From the NCBI RefSeq assembly GCF_047663525.1, contig NC_092602.1:5277501-5341500 (forward strand): DNA of 64,000 nt, written 5' to 3'. The notes beneath the pieces were generated by a model. It was not told the origin of the DNA. It made no database searches and saw only the letters and a program-made list of their open reading frames with translations. Made by a program: the position numbers and the translations under genes. This stretch comes from Anas platyrhynchos (taxonomy: Eukaryota > Chordata > Aves > Anseriformes > Anatidae). This document shows, piece by piece, positions 1 to 11,372 of this stretch; positions within the stretch are counted from its first letter, which is position 1; the number at the start of each line of letters is the position of its first letter.

Positions 1-370
1 GGGATGGTGGCCACGACACCAGGGAGCATCCCACTGTTTTGGAAAAGCACTGGTTTCACGGGAAGGGTTTTGGGCACCTCCAAATGTACGGCCCGGCCCG
101 GGGCTGGGTTTTGCATGGATGGGGTTTTGGGGCTGGCATGGGGACGCAGGGACGGACCCCGGGGCCGGGTGGCCAAGGGTATTTATTGGCACAGTGGAAA
201 GCCTCGCGTGCGCCGAGCGCTAGGAGCTGACTTTTAATATTATTGTTAATAATAATAATTATTAATAAGATCTGTGGTAATATATATGTATAGAATTTTA
301 TTTAAATATTTATTTTTTTATACTTTTACTCCTTTCTTTTTTAAATAAAAGAAGACAAAAAGATCGTCTT
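1..370 (+). other. AU-rich 3' UTR end, probably of LIF
   Basis: The stretch from about 180 to 350 is strikingly AT-rich inside GC-rich flanks. It carries ATTTATT at 181, ATTTA pentamers at 300-304 and 308-312, and a canonical AATAAA at 344-349. This is the composition of an unstable cytokine-type mRNA tail with AU-rich elements. No coding sequence of the gene is in the window. The name comes from synteny: in human, HORMAD2 and LIF are neighbours with their 3' ends facing each other, and here HORMAD2 (- strand) points toward this + strand tail. LIF is an IL-6-family cytokine whose mRNA is short-lived. The AU-richness and signal are seen directly; the LIF assignment is inferred. OSM or another transcript is possible. 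Confidence 0.5.
344..349 (+). terminator. Poly(A) signal AATAAA of the left-edge transcript
   Basis: Canonical AATAAA just after the AU-rich block. It is followed by A-rich and then mixed C/T sequence, and is the likely cleavage signal for the transcript entering from the left edge. Confidence 0.5.
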
Positions 371-1865
371 CAGCTCCTCTTTGCCTCGTCAAACACCACT
401 GTGGCTCCAATTCTCCCCCAAAATGCCCTCAGGGCTGCCCCAGAGACCCCCCGAGCACCGCCGAGGGCTGGGGGTCGCCGTTCCCTGCCCCCTTGCTCCT
501 GTTTCCCTCCCCATCTCCTGCGGGACGGCTGCTTTTTTGGCTGCCACTACTGCCCTAGCACTAAGAGATTTTCCCCCGGGGGTGCTTCAATTTTGATTTT
601 GAGGCTCCCTGAAGCCGCCAAGCACCGGGAGGGTGCGTGCAAGAGGAGCAGGGAGCCCTGCAGTGCGCTCGGTCCGTGCCAAAGATGCTGCGCGGACAGA
701 CCCAGGGGTGCTGGAAAATGCCAAAACCCAGCGAGAAGAGGCGAGGGAAGGCAGCGAGCGTGTACGGTGGGGGGGTCGGGTAAAGCTGCAGCCGCCTCCA
801 AGTCTCCCAGGCAGCCCTGGGAGAGGCTCTGAAAAGCTTCGCCCAGGCCAAGACCACCTAACGATCCAGCAGTGCGCCGGTCCTCTTGCATGGGGCCGCA
901 CCGGTTAACAAGGGGCTGATTATCCAGGAGACGTTGGAGCGGGATGATGAAATTTTCCTCCTCCTCCGGAGCCCTCGGGCCTCCCGCCAAACCTCCCAGG
1001 CATGAGACAGAGAAGCGGATGAGCTAAGATCCTGTGTGATCATCTCTCGTGTCTCGGAGGAGCCCCAACAAAAAAAATAATCATCAAAATTGAAAAGCCC
1101 CCAAAAAAGCCCTCTTGCTCTGCCCCACTGGGTTGCTCTGCCCGGCTGCAGAGCCAGCACGGGGTTGAGCCCCAAAACGTCACCGGTATCCCCAGAGGTC
1201 CCCACGGGCACAATGTGGCTGTCACCAACCACCCCCATCCTGCCACAAAGCAGGGGACCCGGGTGTCCCCTGGAACCCTGCTGTCACCACCCCAGGGGGT
1301 GCCCAGGATGGCCCCCAGCCCATTTCCAGCCACGCCATGGGAAAATTCATCATCAAACAGCAGCCAAGCCCCCCAAAAATCAGGGATGGGGCAGGGCACA
1401 GAGCAAGACCTCCATCCCATTGGGATGGGCACCACGCAGCAGGGCCAGGTCCCGCAGCACATGCTGGCACCGTGGTGGCTGCAAGGGCCACCGTGTGTCT
1501 GGGGACACCTGGGTGTCCCCAGGGCTACTGGCACGGGGTCAGGGTGCGGCCAAGGTCTCGCCACCCCAGTCCCAGGCTGGACATCCAGGCTCCATCATCG
1601 CGGCAGTGGGATGCTCGCCCTGCTTGCCACGTCCACACTCACGGCGCAGCCCTGCCGGGGGTGCAGCAGGTGCCCGGGGGTGTCACCATCCCGTCCCCAC
1701 GTGCTCGAGGGTCGGGGCTCGGGACCAGGGCTGCGGGGCCGGGAGCTGGGAAGCGCCGCACGCTTCGGGGACGAGGTCTCGGCGAGCGAGCGCGGCGGCG
1801 AGGAGCTGTGCACATCTGGATTTCTCACGCTTGCGTTCAACGTCCCTCCTCAACCAGATGGCAAA

Positions 1866-1884
1866 AATAAATAAATACAATAAA
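1866..1884 (+). terminator. Cluster of three AATAAA signals
   Basis: AATAAA at 1,866-1,871, 1,870-1,875 and 1,879-1,884, in a small AT-rich island directly downstream of CpG-rich DNA. It could be a distal poly(A) site of the left-edge transcript or the end of an unannotated transcript. It may also be a simple AAAT-type repeat. Confidence 0.25.
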
Positions 1885-4800
1885 TCAGAGCCTCCTGACA
1901 CAAATTGGGAACTCACGCCCGGGCTCTGCGTTTCATGAGTCTCCCTGGAAGACAGTCAAACGCAGGCGAGGACAATGGGTTCACTTCTCCCTGGTGTCGG
2001 GTCATTCCCAGTTAAGGCTCATTAGCGGCGGGCGGGGATTAACCATTCCTTCCCTGGAAACGTGGCTACTTCTGAAGTGCAGACGGGCTCGTGATGGACC
2101 CAAAACTGCAAAAAAATCCCCATCCCTCGCCTCCTCCCGGGGCTTTTGGGCCGGGGCCGAAGGCGGCCCCCAGCTCGTGCCATCGCACTGGCCAGGACAC
2201 TTCGCCCCGTGCTCCGCGGCCATCCCAGACCCCGGGGAGATGGACGGGCTCGCGCTGACATCAGCCAGCCTCCGATCCCACCCAGCTGGCGTTCGGGGGA
2301 AGCTGGCCAGCCCCACGAGCGGGACGGGACGCAGGGCCTGCGAACACCGGGGCGAACCGGCACGGCGGGACCATCGGGACCTGATTAGCGGTTCCCTTTT
2401 GGATATGGGACTGGAGAAACTATTTTGGCCGGGGTAAAAGCCAAGGAGGGGGGGTGAGGATGGAGGGGGGGGGGGGAGCTCCGGAGAGCCAGCTTGCTGT
2501 CATGAGAGCGGTGCCTTCGCCCCGATAACGGAGCGCTCTGACCATCAGCGAGCAGTCCCCGAGCCGCGAGGCAGCGCTGCCCTGGGGGAGCGCGGTACGT
2601 GAGGAGCCGCTCCTGCCCGCGGTGAAGTCAGTGCCGCTGCCTGGGTGTGCCTGACTGACCTCAGCCCTTGGCCCCGCGGCGCGCATCATGTGCTAACTCA
2701 CTCCCCGTGTAACCCGGCCGGACGGGTCCACGCCGCTGCCCCGGGGCCATCAGCCAGACCGGACTCGCTGCAGGTGCGGTCCCAGGGTCCTGCGAGCGGC
2801 CACGGTGCCCGCGCTGCTCCCTCGGGGTGTGCGCCACCGCCGGCATCCCCAGGTGGGCAGCCCCATGGACACCAAGCCCGGGTACCACTTGGGTATCCCA
2901 GCGGAGCAGCCCGCAGTCCCCTGCACCCACCGCCCCACGCTGGGGATGGACCCGCTGGAGCACACGGCCACTTCTCCACCCCCGAGGTGCCCCCAAGGGC
3001 TGTTTTTATTGGGAAACGCCGCGCTGGGAGGCTCGCACTGCCCACAGCAGCTCCCCGCCATGCCCGGCCTCTTTATAGGACCCAGACCCCAGGCTGGTCC
3101 CCGCGGAGGGGAACATCGCGTCCATGGGGCTGGCCAGAGGCTCTTTCTCACCGTCCCCAGCTGGCCGCTGGCCCGAGCACGGAAAGCACAGAGCTGAGCC
3201 CATCTGAAACGCATTCGTCCCCGGGCACTGTTACTGCAATAGCAGATGCTCCTGCGGGCCCCCGACCACATCACAGCGCGGCGACGCAGGAACCGCACGC
3301 TCACACGGGAAGGAACAGCCCTTGCCCCGAACGAGCGGCCCGAACTCCTAATTGAAGACCAACCGTAACAAATAAACAAGACAATGGGCTGGAGGCGAGA
3401 TGAACGCCGCGTCTTTCGCAGAGCCCGGCTCCTCCGTGCCCTGCGGGGGACTTGGCACGAGCCGGCGGCGCAGCGGGGAGGGCGGGGGCTGGATCCGGAC
3501 CCCCCGGCGAAGCCGCTCACTGTGCGACACCGCCAGAGCTCCCGCTGGCCCAGGAGCTGCGTCCTGGATGACAAATCCCCACGGTCCCCCGAGACCCTCG
3601 TCGGCAGCTTTGCTAAGCAAGTGTTTAGTCTTGCCGCGAGCGGGCTTGGACCGGGATCAAGCTGCTGGAGAGGACGCTCCTCATGGCCCCCCTGGGGACG
3701 GGGGCGCCGGGGACTCGTCTCCAGCCACCCTTTGTCACCTCCACCCCGTTGAGGACAGGATGAGCCGCCTCGCCGGGCAGCAGCAGCAGTGCCAGTATCA
3801 GGGCACGCAGCCCGGAGCGGGTATCTGATGGCTGGGGTTATCTCTGCACACAAACAGGCCGCGGGGAAAATTCCCCAGCCTCAGGTTCTCTCGCCACTGA
3901 TGGTTGAGCCTCGATAAGGAGCTTGGCACCCGAGCCCGATCAGACCCCGATAAGATGCCCAAGCAGGGGGTGTTGGAAGGGGAGCGAGCACCCCGTCTCC
4001 TTCCATCCCCACCAGCAGTGACCTCGTCTGACACGAATTTATCCCCCCCCTTGCAGCAGAAGCTGCAGGGCTGAAGCTGGTTGAGGTGCAGCTGCTCAAT
4101 AGAGGCATTTTTTTGGTTTTAACCCAAGCCCAGGAGGGGAAAAATCAGGGCTCAACGGGAAGGTCCCACCCAAGGAAAGGGCTCGGTACCTGGGGGACCT
4201 GCAGAGTTTGCCAAGGGCAAGCGGGTGGGATCTAAGCCCTGAGAATTCCCCCATAGGAGTGGGCATCACCTGGAGACCCCTCCAGGACCTGGGGAGGGTG
4301 GGGAAGGACCACGAGCGGGCACACGATGCCGAAGCCCCCGTGCCCGTCCCACCGCTGCGACCTGTGGTCCCAGCCCCGGGAGCCAAGGGGGTTGTGACAT
4401 CTCTGGCTGCGCAGCTGCGGGAAGACAAGCCCCTGCGGGCATTTTTCCCACTATTCCGCCGTTTCCGTTATTCTCCAAAGAGAATAAGTCAGAAAATGAG
4501 CGAGGGAGGCGGAGATGCCCGAAGAAACAGAGAAAATGGAAAGCAGAGATTTCTTTCGATGTTCAGGGGAGGTGGCAGAAGGGAACCACCGTGGTTAGGA
4601 ACAAATGCGCCCTTGCTCGAGTGTTTCCACCTGCTCTTTGCTCTCCCTGAGCTCTCCGACCCCGGGCAGCGGCAGCACCTCCAGCCCCGTGGCACAGCGG
4701 GGAGAGAAGGAGATGCTCCGAGCCAAAACTGGGGGTGCCTGACACTATAGCACCCATAGCACCCAACTCAGCACCTCCACCACATCACACAGACCCCAGC

Positions 4801-5730
4801 AGGACCCCACCACTGCCCCCCTCCCCATCCCAGGGCCCCAAAGGGCGCTCGGCTGCATCTCCCTCAACTGTGCTAAGCTCGCCGCATGGGTGCCAGGCAC
4901 CCCCCGGGCTTTGCCTGCCCCAGGGACACTTTTCAGGGCTTAGCTGACACGTTCACTTCTTGCAACAACGCGAAATACGTGCCTGGTGCTACCAGATGCG
5001 GGTCACGCTCCCTTTTCCCCCTGTGGCTGCCTCTTTGAGCCTCATTTCCTAAGAAAAAAAAGGTGTGTGCGCAATCATGAGCCTGTGGCTGCCAACCAGC
5101 AGCGACCGATGGCCCGAGGCTTCACAGGTAGGAAGCTCCTACACGCCTTGCGAAGGCAGCAGCCCCAGCGAGCCCCCCGGCAGTGGGGAAGCTGTGGCGG
5201 GGACCAGCCTTTACCATCCATCCGAGAGCCTCCTCCTCTGCGCCCAGGCTCCCCGCGAGGCACGGAGCTGTCGGGAGCGGCGCGCCTGACTCATGCTGCA
5301 GCTCCGAGATGTCTGCACTCCTCCTGGCCCGGTGCTTCCCAGGTGGGCAACATCCGTCCCAGCCCCACAGAGGATGCCCTCAGGGCTCCAGGATGAGGTT
5401 TTCCGTGGGGGAGCAGCAATCACCCCGTGGTGCCACTGCCAAAACCTTGCTCTGCTTTTGGTGCCCGTGGGTGGCCTCTCCCCACGCCCAGCGCCCTGGC
5501 ACTGCTGCTCCCCAGGGATCAGGGTAGCTGGGGTGGGGAAGGACCAGGATTTACCACCCTTTGGGGCAAAGCAATGAGCCCCCTCCTTTACTAACCCTGC
5601 CACAATAAATATTAAAGCTTTTGGCCACCCCTGCATGCGCTGGAGGAGGGCACCGGCCTGGCTCCCAGTGCCAGTGGGGTGGGGAAGAGCAGCGCAGCCC
5701 TGGAACTGATGGGAGCTGCAGCCCTGGGAG

Positions 5731-5766
5731 CATCCTCGCTCACATCCTCGCTCACATCCTCGCATG
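5731..5766. repeat. 12-bp minisatellite, about three copies
   Basis: The unit CATCCTCGCTCA occurs twice exactly and a third time with its end changed. It gives a Cys-Glu-Arg-Gly-type repeat in a spurious - strand frame. Confidence 0.7.
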
Positions 5767-6039
5767 CTCACACCAGGGCCAAGCCTGGGAGGAAACAAAC
5801 CCCAGCTGTGCCTCTTTGTAGCTACTGTGACCGGGCTCTTCCCCAAGAAGGGTCTTGGATGAACAGCAAGAGGAACCTGCCCCGTCGCCCTGGGGCAGAA
5901 GAAGCCACCAGGCTCCGTGCTGCCTGCAGCATGACCCACCCAGAGCAAGGGGAGCTTGTGCAGCTCCTCCGGGGTCTGCACGGGCACGGTGCTGCTCCGG
6001 CATCCTGGCGGCGGTGCCCCCCGCGCGCTCGGGACGGTT

Positions 6040-6170
6040 TTGTGTCCGGGTGTGTTTATGTCTCCGCACGCCGGCCTGCATCTGTGTTTATGTGCGTGTT
6101 TATGCATGTGTGCGTGTGGCTCCGTGTGTGTGGCGGTGTTTCTGGGTGTGGACGGGTGTCTGTTCACATC
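6040..6170. repeat. Degenerate TG-rich low-complexity stretch
   Basis: Repeated TGTGTTTATG and GTGTGTG words interspersed with other bases. It looks like a decayed (TG)n microsatellite. Confidence 0.6.
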
Positions 6171-9100
6171 GGGCTCTCAGCTAACCTCTTAGGAAAGGAA
6201 AACAAGGCTGGAAGCCTGGCAGCTGTTCCCCGAGCCCAGCTCCAGCGCCGCTTCCAGACAGACAGCAACCGCAGGGCTGATGACCGAGCACACACGCTTC
6301 CCTTCAGGCCTCCTGAATTGCTCCGTCAGATATTCTGAAACAAAGGAAATTAAAGAATATACCGATAGCAATAAATATGTCACGGGAGCAACAAAAGGCG
6401 GCCGGCTCCCCGGGGGCCTTGGAAACGTCCCTTTTGGAGAGGGGGCTCGCGGAGCCGCCGGCGCAGCGGGCACGGGACCAGGCTTGGCTGGGAGGCAGCA
6501 GAGAGCTGGGTGGGCATTGGCAGCGCCGCTGACCCCGGGAGAGGGCTGGGAGGGATCCAGCACAGACGCGGGCCGGCGATGGCCGCGCTGGATTTCTCAT
6601 GGAAACTTGCGTAGGAACTTGCCAGCTCCCAGGATTTTTCCCCTGCCTTTGCCCAGATTGTCTCCAACCAGCGCTGATTTCCTCCAGCTGCCTGGACGCG
6701 AGCGCGGCGCAGGAGCTCGCGGGGAGGAGAGCTGCCGGAGGTGTCCAGAGGGGTACGGGGCTGGTGGCTTCCAGCTGGAGGTGGCCACTGGGCCACCAGT
6801 GGTCAGCGGGACCAGCCGGGCTGGTGACATGGGTGATGGCACGATGCCATGGGTCTGAGCTGGATGGGGGAAAGAAAATGATGCGGGGTTTGGAGAGGGG
6901 CCGAGAGTGAGCTGGCAGGGCATGGGGACGACCTGAACGTGTCACCAAAACCCTGACCCAGATGGGGAGAGTGAGCACGGCCGGCTCGAGCAAACACAAC
7001 CTGCCAGAAGGGATGGAAGAGCCCAGCGATTGCTTAGCCTGGAAAAGGTTGGGCTGGGAGCGCACGGCTGCACAGGCAGCAAGCCGCCAGCAGCAGGTGG
7101 GACAAGAAAACCCCGGGCTTCTGCCACAGGAGAGGTTCAGGGGAGGTTTTCCAGGCTGGGGATGCGCCAGGATTGCTGCGTGCGAAAGGAAGAGGCAGGA
7201 TTGGGATGCAGGGCGGGCTCCACGCCGCTCTCCCCGGCATCTCCGGGCACTGGTCCCTAATTGCCCTGACTTTCTTCCACCACCTCCCGGCTGGGATTTG
7301 CAGCCCTGTTCGCAGGGAGGTGACACGTCCAGCGCGAGGGGTTGAGCTCAGGCAGCAGAATGGGTTTGCTGGGCTAAATCCCTCCTGGAGCCGGAAGGCT
7401 TTTTTGGCTTCCTTACAGCGGTGTCCAAGCTATTGTGGGAAAGTACTGAGCACCGCTACAGGCGGTGTCACAAGGCTCCCAGAGAGGGGCTGGGGAACCG
7501 AGTCACTTTGGGCTGAAAAACAGCTTTTCGTCGCCACAGGGGAGGAAGGAGCCAGCTGGGCAGAAAACGCAGGCAGGGCAGTTCCCTAGAAACATCAGCA
7601 TTTTTCCAAAAAGTGACCCGAGGCACTCACTCCCCCCGCCCAGCCCCCCGGCTCATCCCCGTTTCACCTCTCCGAGCACAACCCCTGCGTTCAGCCCTGC
7701 TGGGGACCACAAACCAGCGGTGTCCCTGCGGCACCCCAAGGCGCATCGCTGCCGGAGGGCAAAGGAGCTGCAGCTTCCCTTCCTGCGAGCTGGAGGGGAA
7801 GGAAACGTGGTTGCCCGCAGCGCTGCCAGCAGTGGCTCGAGGCTGCCAGCAGCCGCTTCCGCTGCACCGAAGCCGCTGGGGCAGCGTGCGGGTGCCACGT
7901 CCCAACCCGAAATACCAGCCAGTGCCAAGGGTAAGGAGCAGCCCCAGCACATGGGGACATGTGGATGCCAGATGCCAGCGCACCCGTGGGGTCAGCCCGC
8001 AGCCCTCGCTGCGCCGTGCTGAGCTGGGAGGTGTCCAGAGCCGCTCACGAGCTCGTGCTGGCACATTTCAGCTTCTCCGTCTGGAGCCCAGGGTTTGGGG
8101 CTGAGCACAAAGCTCAGGGCTGAGCTGCAGGCTGAGGAGCAGGGTGGCAGGGAGGTGTGGGGTGAAATCCTGCTGTTCCCTCTCAACCCTCACCTGCGTT
8201 TGCTTTTCCCCCCCTTGGCAATATGCAAGGAGGCTGCTCAGTGCCACCCGTCCTCGCTGTGGGGACGTCACACGGTGCCCAGGACACGCGGCCCCGTCCT
8301 GGCACTGTGCCGAACCAGGAGGAGGAAGGGAAGAGCAGGGCAGCTTCTCCTCTTTGATCCCGGATCAGAGCACACCGGGAAGCAGAGCAGCTTGGGCACG
8401 CGGGCAAGGGGAAATCCTGCACCCTCCTCCCTTTTTGCAATGCCGTGTGCGTGTTTACGTGCAAACATCCAGCTGGGAAGCCCAAGGGCACGGAGCTCCC
8501 GACGTGCCAGGGAAAGTGCCGCTACCTGCCGCAGGGCTGGACCAGCTCTGCCCATCCCTGAGCGGGTCCCCCGCAGCCTGGTGGTTCCCAAATTCCCCTT
8601 CTCTTCCCCAGGTGGATCCCAGAAGGAACTTCCCACCTGAGCAGGCTTGCCTTGCCCCCAGCCATGGGGAAGCTGCGCCCTCACTTTGCTCAAGAATTTG
8701 CCTTGGAAGGCACCCAGGTTCCCCTGCAGCTCCTGCCTGGCAGAGGGCTGGTCTCCCCCTTCCCCAAGGTCAGTCCCTTGCAAAGAGCTTCCAGGCTCCC
8801 AGTGCACCTAAATTCACTCTGCATCGTATTTTTTGAGCAGAAAACTGAGTTTCTGAGGAACAGGTGATGATCACCAAAAGCGCCCGCTTGGCTGGGTTGC
8901 ACCGGGTGGTCCCTGCCGCCCCTTCCAGCCGGGCTTTGCAGGGGCTCCCTGTCCCCAGGAGGATTCCCAATCCCCTCTGCTCGCTCTCTGTTCTGCTGCC
9001 CCCAGGCTCAGCCCCCCGGGGAGCCCTGCACGGAGCCAGCCGGGAGCGGGGTGGCCCGGACACACGTCCTGGGGAATGCCGTGCACGCTGCGGGATTTAT

Positions 9101-11118
9101 AGGGATCAGCTCTAATCTCCAGGATCACCAAACACAAAGAAAGCGGCTCTTTGTTTCTCAGAAGGCTGCAGAAGTACTGAAGCCAGCACGATTTCTCATC
9201 CCTGTTGCACCAGCAAGTGGTGGCTAACCCTTTATTATTTTTTTTTTTTACGATCAAAGGACCGCAGGAATTGCCAGATCAGACCCAGAGCCCCCGCAGC
9301 CAGGCTCTGCCTCGGGCAGTAACCAACGCCAGATGCTCCAGCGGAAGGTGCGAAGCCTCCTCAGTGCAGAGATGGAAAATATCTGCCCGTGCCCAGCTCC
9401 TCGGCATCCTGTACGAGGCCACGGGGGCTTTGCAGGTCCAAAAGAGCGGTGTGACCTGGATGGGGATTCACATGAGCTCATTCACAGCCTGGTGTTAGCG
9501 GCAAAAGGTCCCCTACAGGTAATACAGAAACAGAGATGAAAGGTTTCCTTTAGGGCAACCGAGAGGAGTCATCTCTCTCTGCTCTGAATCATCCCAGCAA
9601 AGAGCTGAGCTCTCTGCACTGCCCAGATCTGGGGCTTTAGGGGTGCTGGCCTCCCTCAGATGCCAAAATCCTTCTACAGGGGCCTCTCAGAGATGCCAAA
9701 CGCCACCGCGACACCCGAGTGAGGTGCAGGTGAAACTGAGAGGCAAGGCTCTCCTGGAGTACTCCTGACCAGCAGGGGAAATTCGTACCAGAGCTACGTG
9801 CAATACCAGAAACTCCAGATAAGCGCCCGGTGACGGCACCGAAGAGCCCAGACCTCTGCCACATCACAGCAGCGTGACCCGGAGAGGGTCATTCCCAGTT
9901 TAAATTTCAGTTTCTCCCTCTTCACAGGGGGAATAAAGGTGCTCAAAACGTCCCGAGGGATCAGTGAAATTACTGTCGGAAAGTGGATGAAATGCTGGTT
10001 GCAAGTGAAAATCCCCAAACCTTGCCCACAGGCAGCGTGTGCCGGGGCAGAGCCCGGTGCCACCGGCACCTCTCGGCACCGCGGCGCACCCAGCACCGGG
10101 GGGGACACCCTGGGTCCCAAAGCAACCCCAAAGGGCCCCCGGCCCCTGGGTTCCAGTTTCAGACCCGGCACTCCCGTGGCGATGATCGCAGCACTTGAGT
10201 CATGAGCGGCCCCATTGAGCCTGGCTGAGTGCGTCCTTTGTGCGCCGTGGAAGGGTGCCCAGGCTGAAATATCTGACTCGCGCATCGAGCTCTCTTTCCT
10301 AACAGAGCTTCCTACACAGCAGGCTCTGTTGCTGGGCTAGAGGGAATTTTTGTCCCGGGTTTCTTGACGTGGAGGCTTTTCAGACAGAAAACCCTGACTC
10401 ATGGAGCCGTGACGTTGAATCTACTGCTGTGTAAGGCCTGATGCTGGATGCTTGGCACCGGCCGGCTCCAAATCCGGCCAAGGCGAATATATGCGTTTTG
10501 GAGAACTGAATATATATTTTTTTCCTTTTCTGCTTTTAGGCGAAGGGCAGAGGAGGGAAGCCTTAGCAATGCCTTAGTAATGAGGGTCACCCAAACGCAG
10601 ACAATGTCTCCCACTGGATAGCTTAAAAAGCAAAATGAAAAAAAAATAATAATGGTTTTTCCCTTTTCCTTTGCAGTCAGTAGCCAAATATGCTGATTCT
10701 CTTCCGGAGTGAGCAGCTGCCAATTCCAGAGCAGAAAACCTCCCGTAGCCAAGTACCTCAGGGCTCGCGATGCTCTCACACAGCCTGGGAAAAAGGGAGC
10801 GGGCCAGCCAACCAGCGCCGCGATTTCTGCCGAGAAATGGGTGCTGGCCCTCCAAAACGCCACCAGCACCGTGCGTCCGCTCACAGGCTGACGTCTCCTT
10901 GAAGGCAGAGCGCGCACACGGCCGTGTCTGGCCCTCGTCACGCTCAAACCCTCCCCGTAGAAGCCCCGGGGTGGCTGTGGGTCAGGTCCCCGAGTTACCC
11001 CAAGCTTTCAGGCACACGAAGCATCCCCAAACTTGACGCAAGCGGCGAGCATCCTCGGGCCATCCCTTCTGGCCTTATCCAACGCATACAGAGATGATCA
11101 GACTTTGAGTTTGGTCGG

Positions 11119-11372
11119 TTTTATTTTATTTTATTTTATTATTTTATTTTATTTTATTTTATTTTATTTTATTTTATTTTATTTTATTTTATTTTATTAT
11201 TTTATTTTATTTTATTTTATTTTATTTTATTTTATTTTATTCATTTTATTTTATTTATTTTATTTTATTTTATTTTATTTTATTTTATTTTATTTTATTT
11301 TATTCATTTTATTTTATTTATTTTATTTTATTTTATTTTATTTTATTTTATTTTATTTTATTTTATTTTATT
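11119..11372. repeat. (TTTTA)n pentanucleotide array, about 250 bp
   Basis: Almost pure TTTTA repeats with a few interruptions (TTATTATTTT near 11,138 and 11,196; TTATTCATTTT near 11,241 and 11,304). The TTCA-containing interruptions recur 63 bp apart with the same downstream ATTTATTTTA variant, so part of the array was duplicated as a block. A chance frame across it reads Phe-Ile-Leu-Phe-Tyr and is not a gene. Confidence 0.95.

Larger units (their letters stand above)
371..11100. other. GC- and CpG-rich intergenic DNA without a supported gene
   Basis: Long open frames occur here on both strands (up to 367 codons), but GC-rich DNA has few stop codons. None shows a recognisable protein family, and overlapping frames are open at the same time. 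CpG density is highest at about 1,650-3,700. Small features seen: a G run near 2,470; a TG-rich stretch at 6,040-6,170; a 12-bp unit (CATCCTCGCTCA) repeated almost three times at 5,731-5,766; and scattered + strand AATAAA signals at 1,866-1,884, near 3,370 and near 5,604. I read it as the spacer between the convergent LIF-like and HORMAD2 3' ends, possibly with regulatory elements. Confidence 0.55.

Noticed and set aside
1090..1938. 282-codon + strand open frame
   Set aside because: GC-rich DNA with several frames open at once, low-complexity Pro/Gly/Arg/Ser translation, no domain and no splice or poly(A) logic.
2750..3853. 367-codon - strand open frame
   Set aside because: Same reason; it overlaps equally open frames on the other strand and matches no family.
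5211..7326. Two long - strand frames (318 and 340 codons)
   Set aside because: Composition-driven; they include His/Thr-rich and repeat-derived segments and no recognisable motif.
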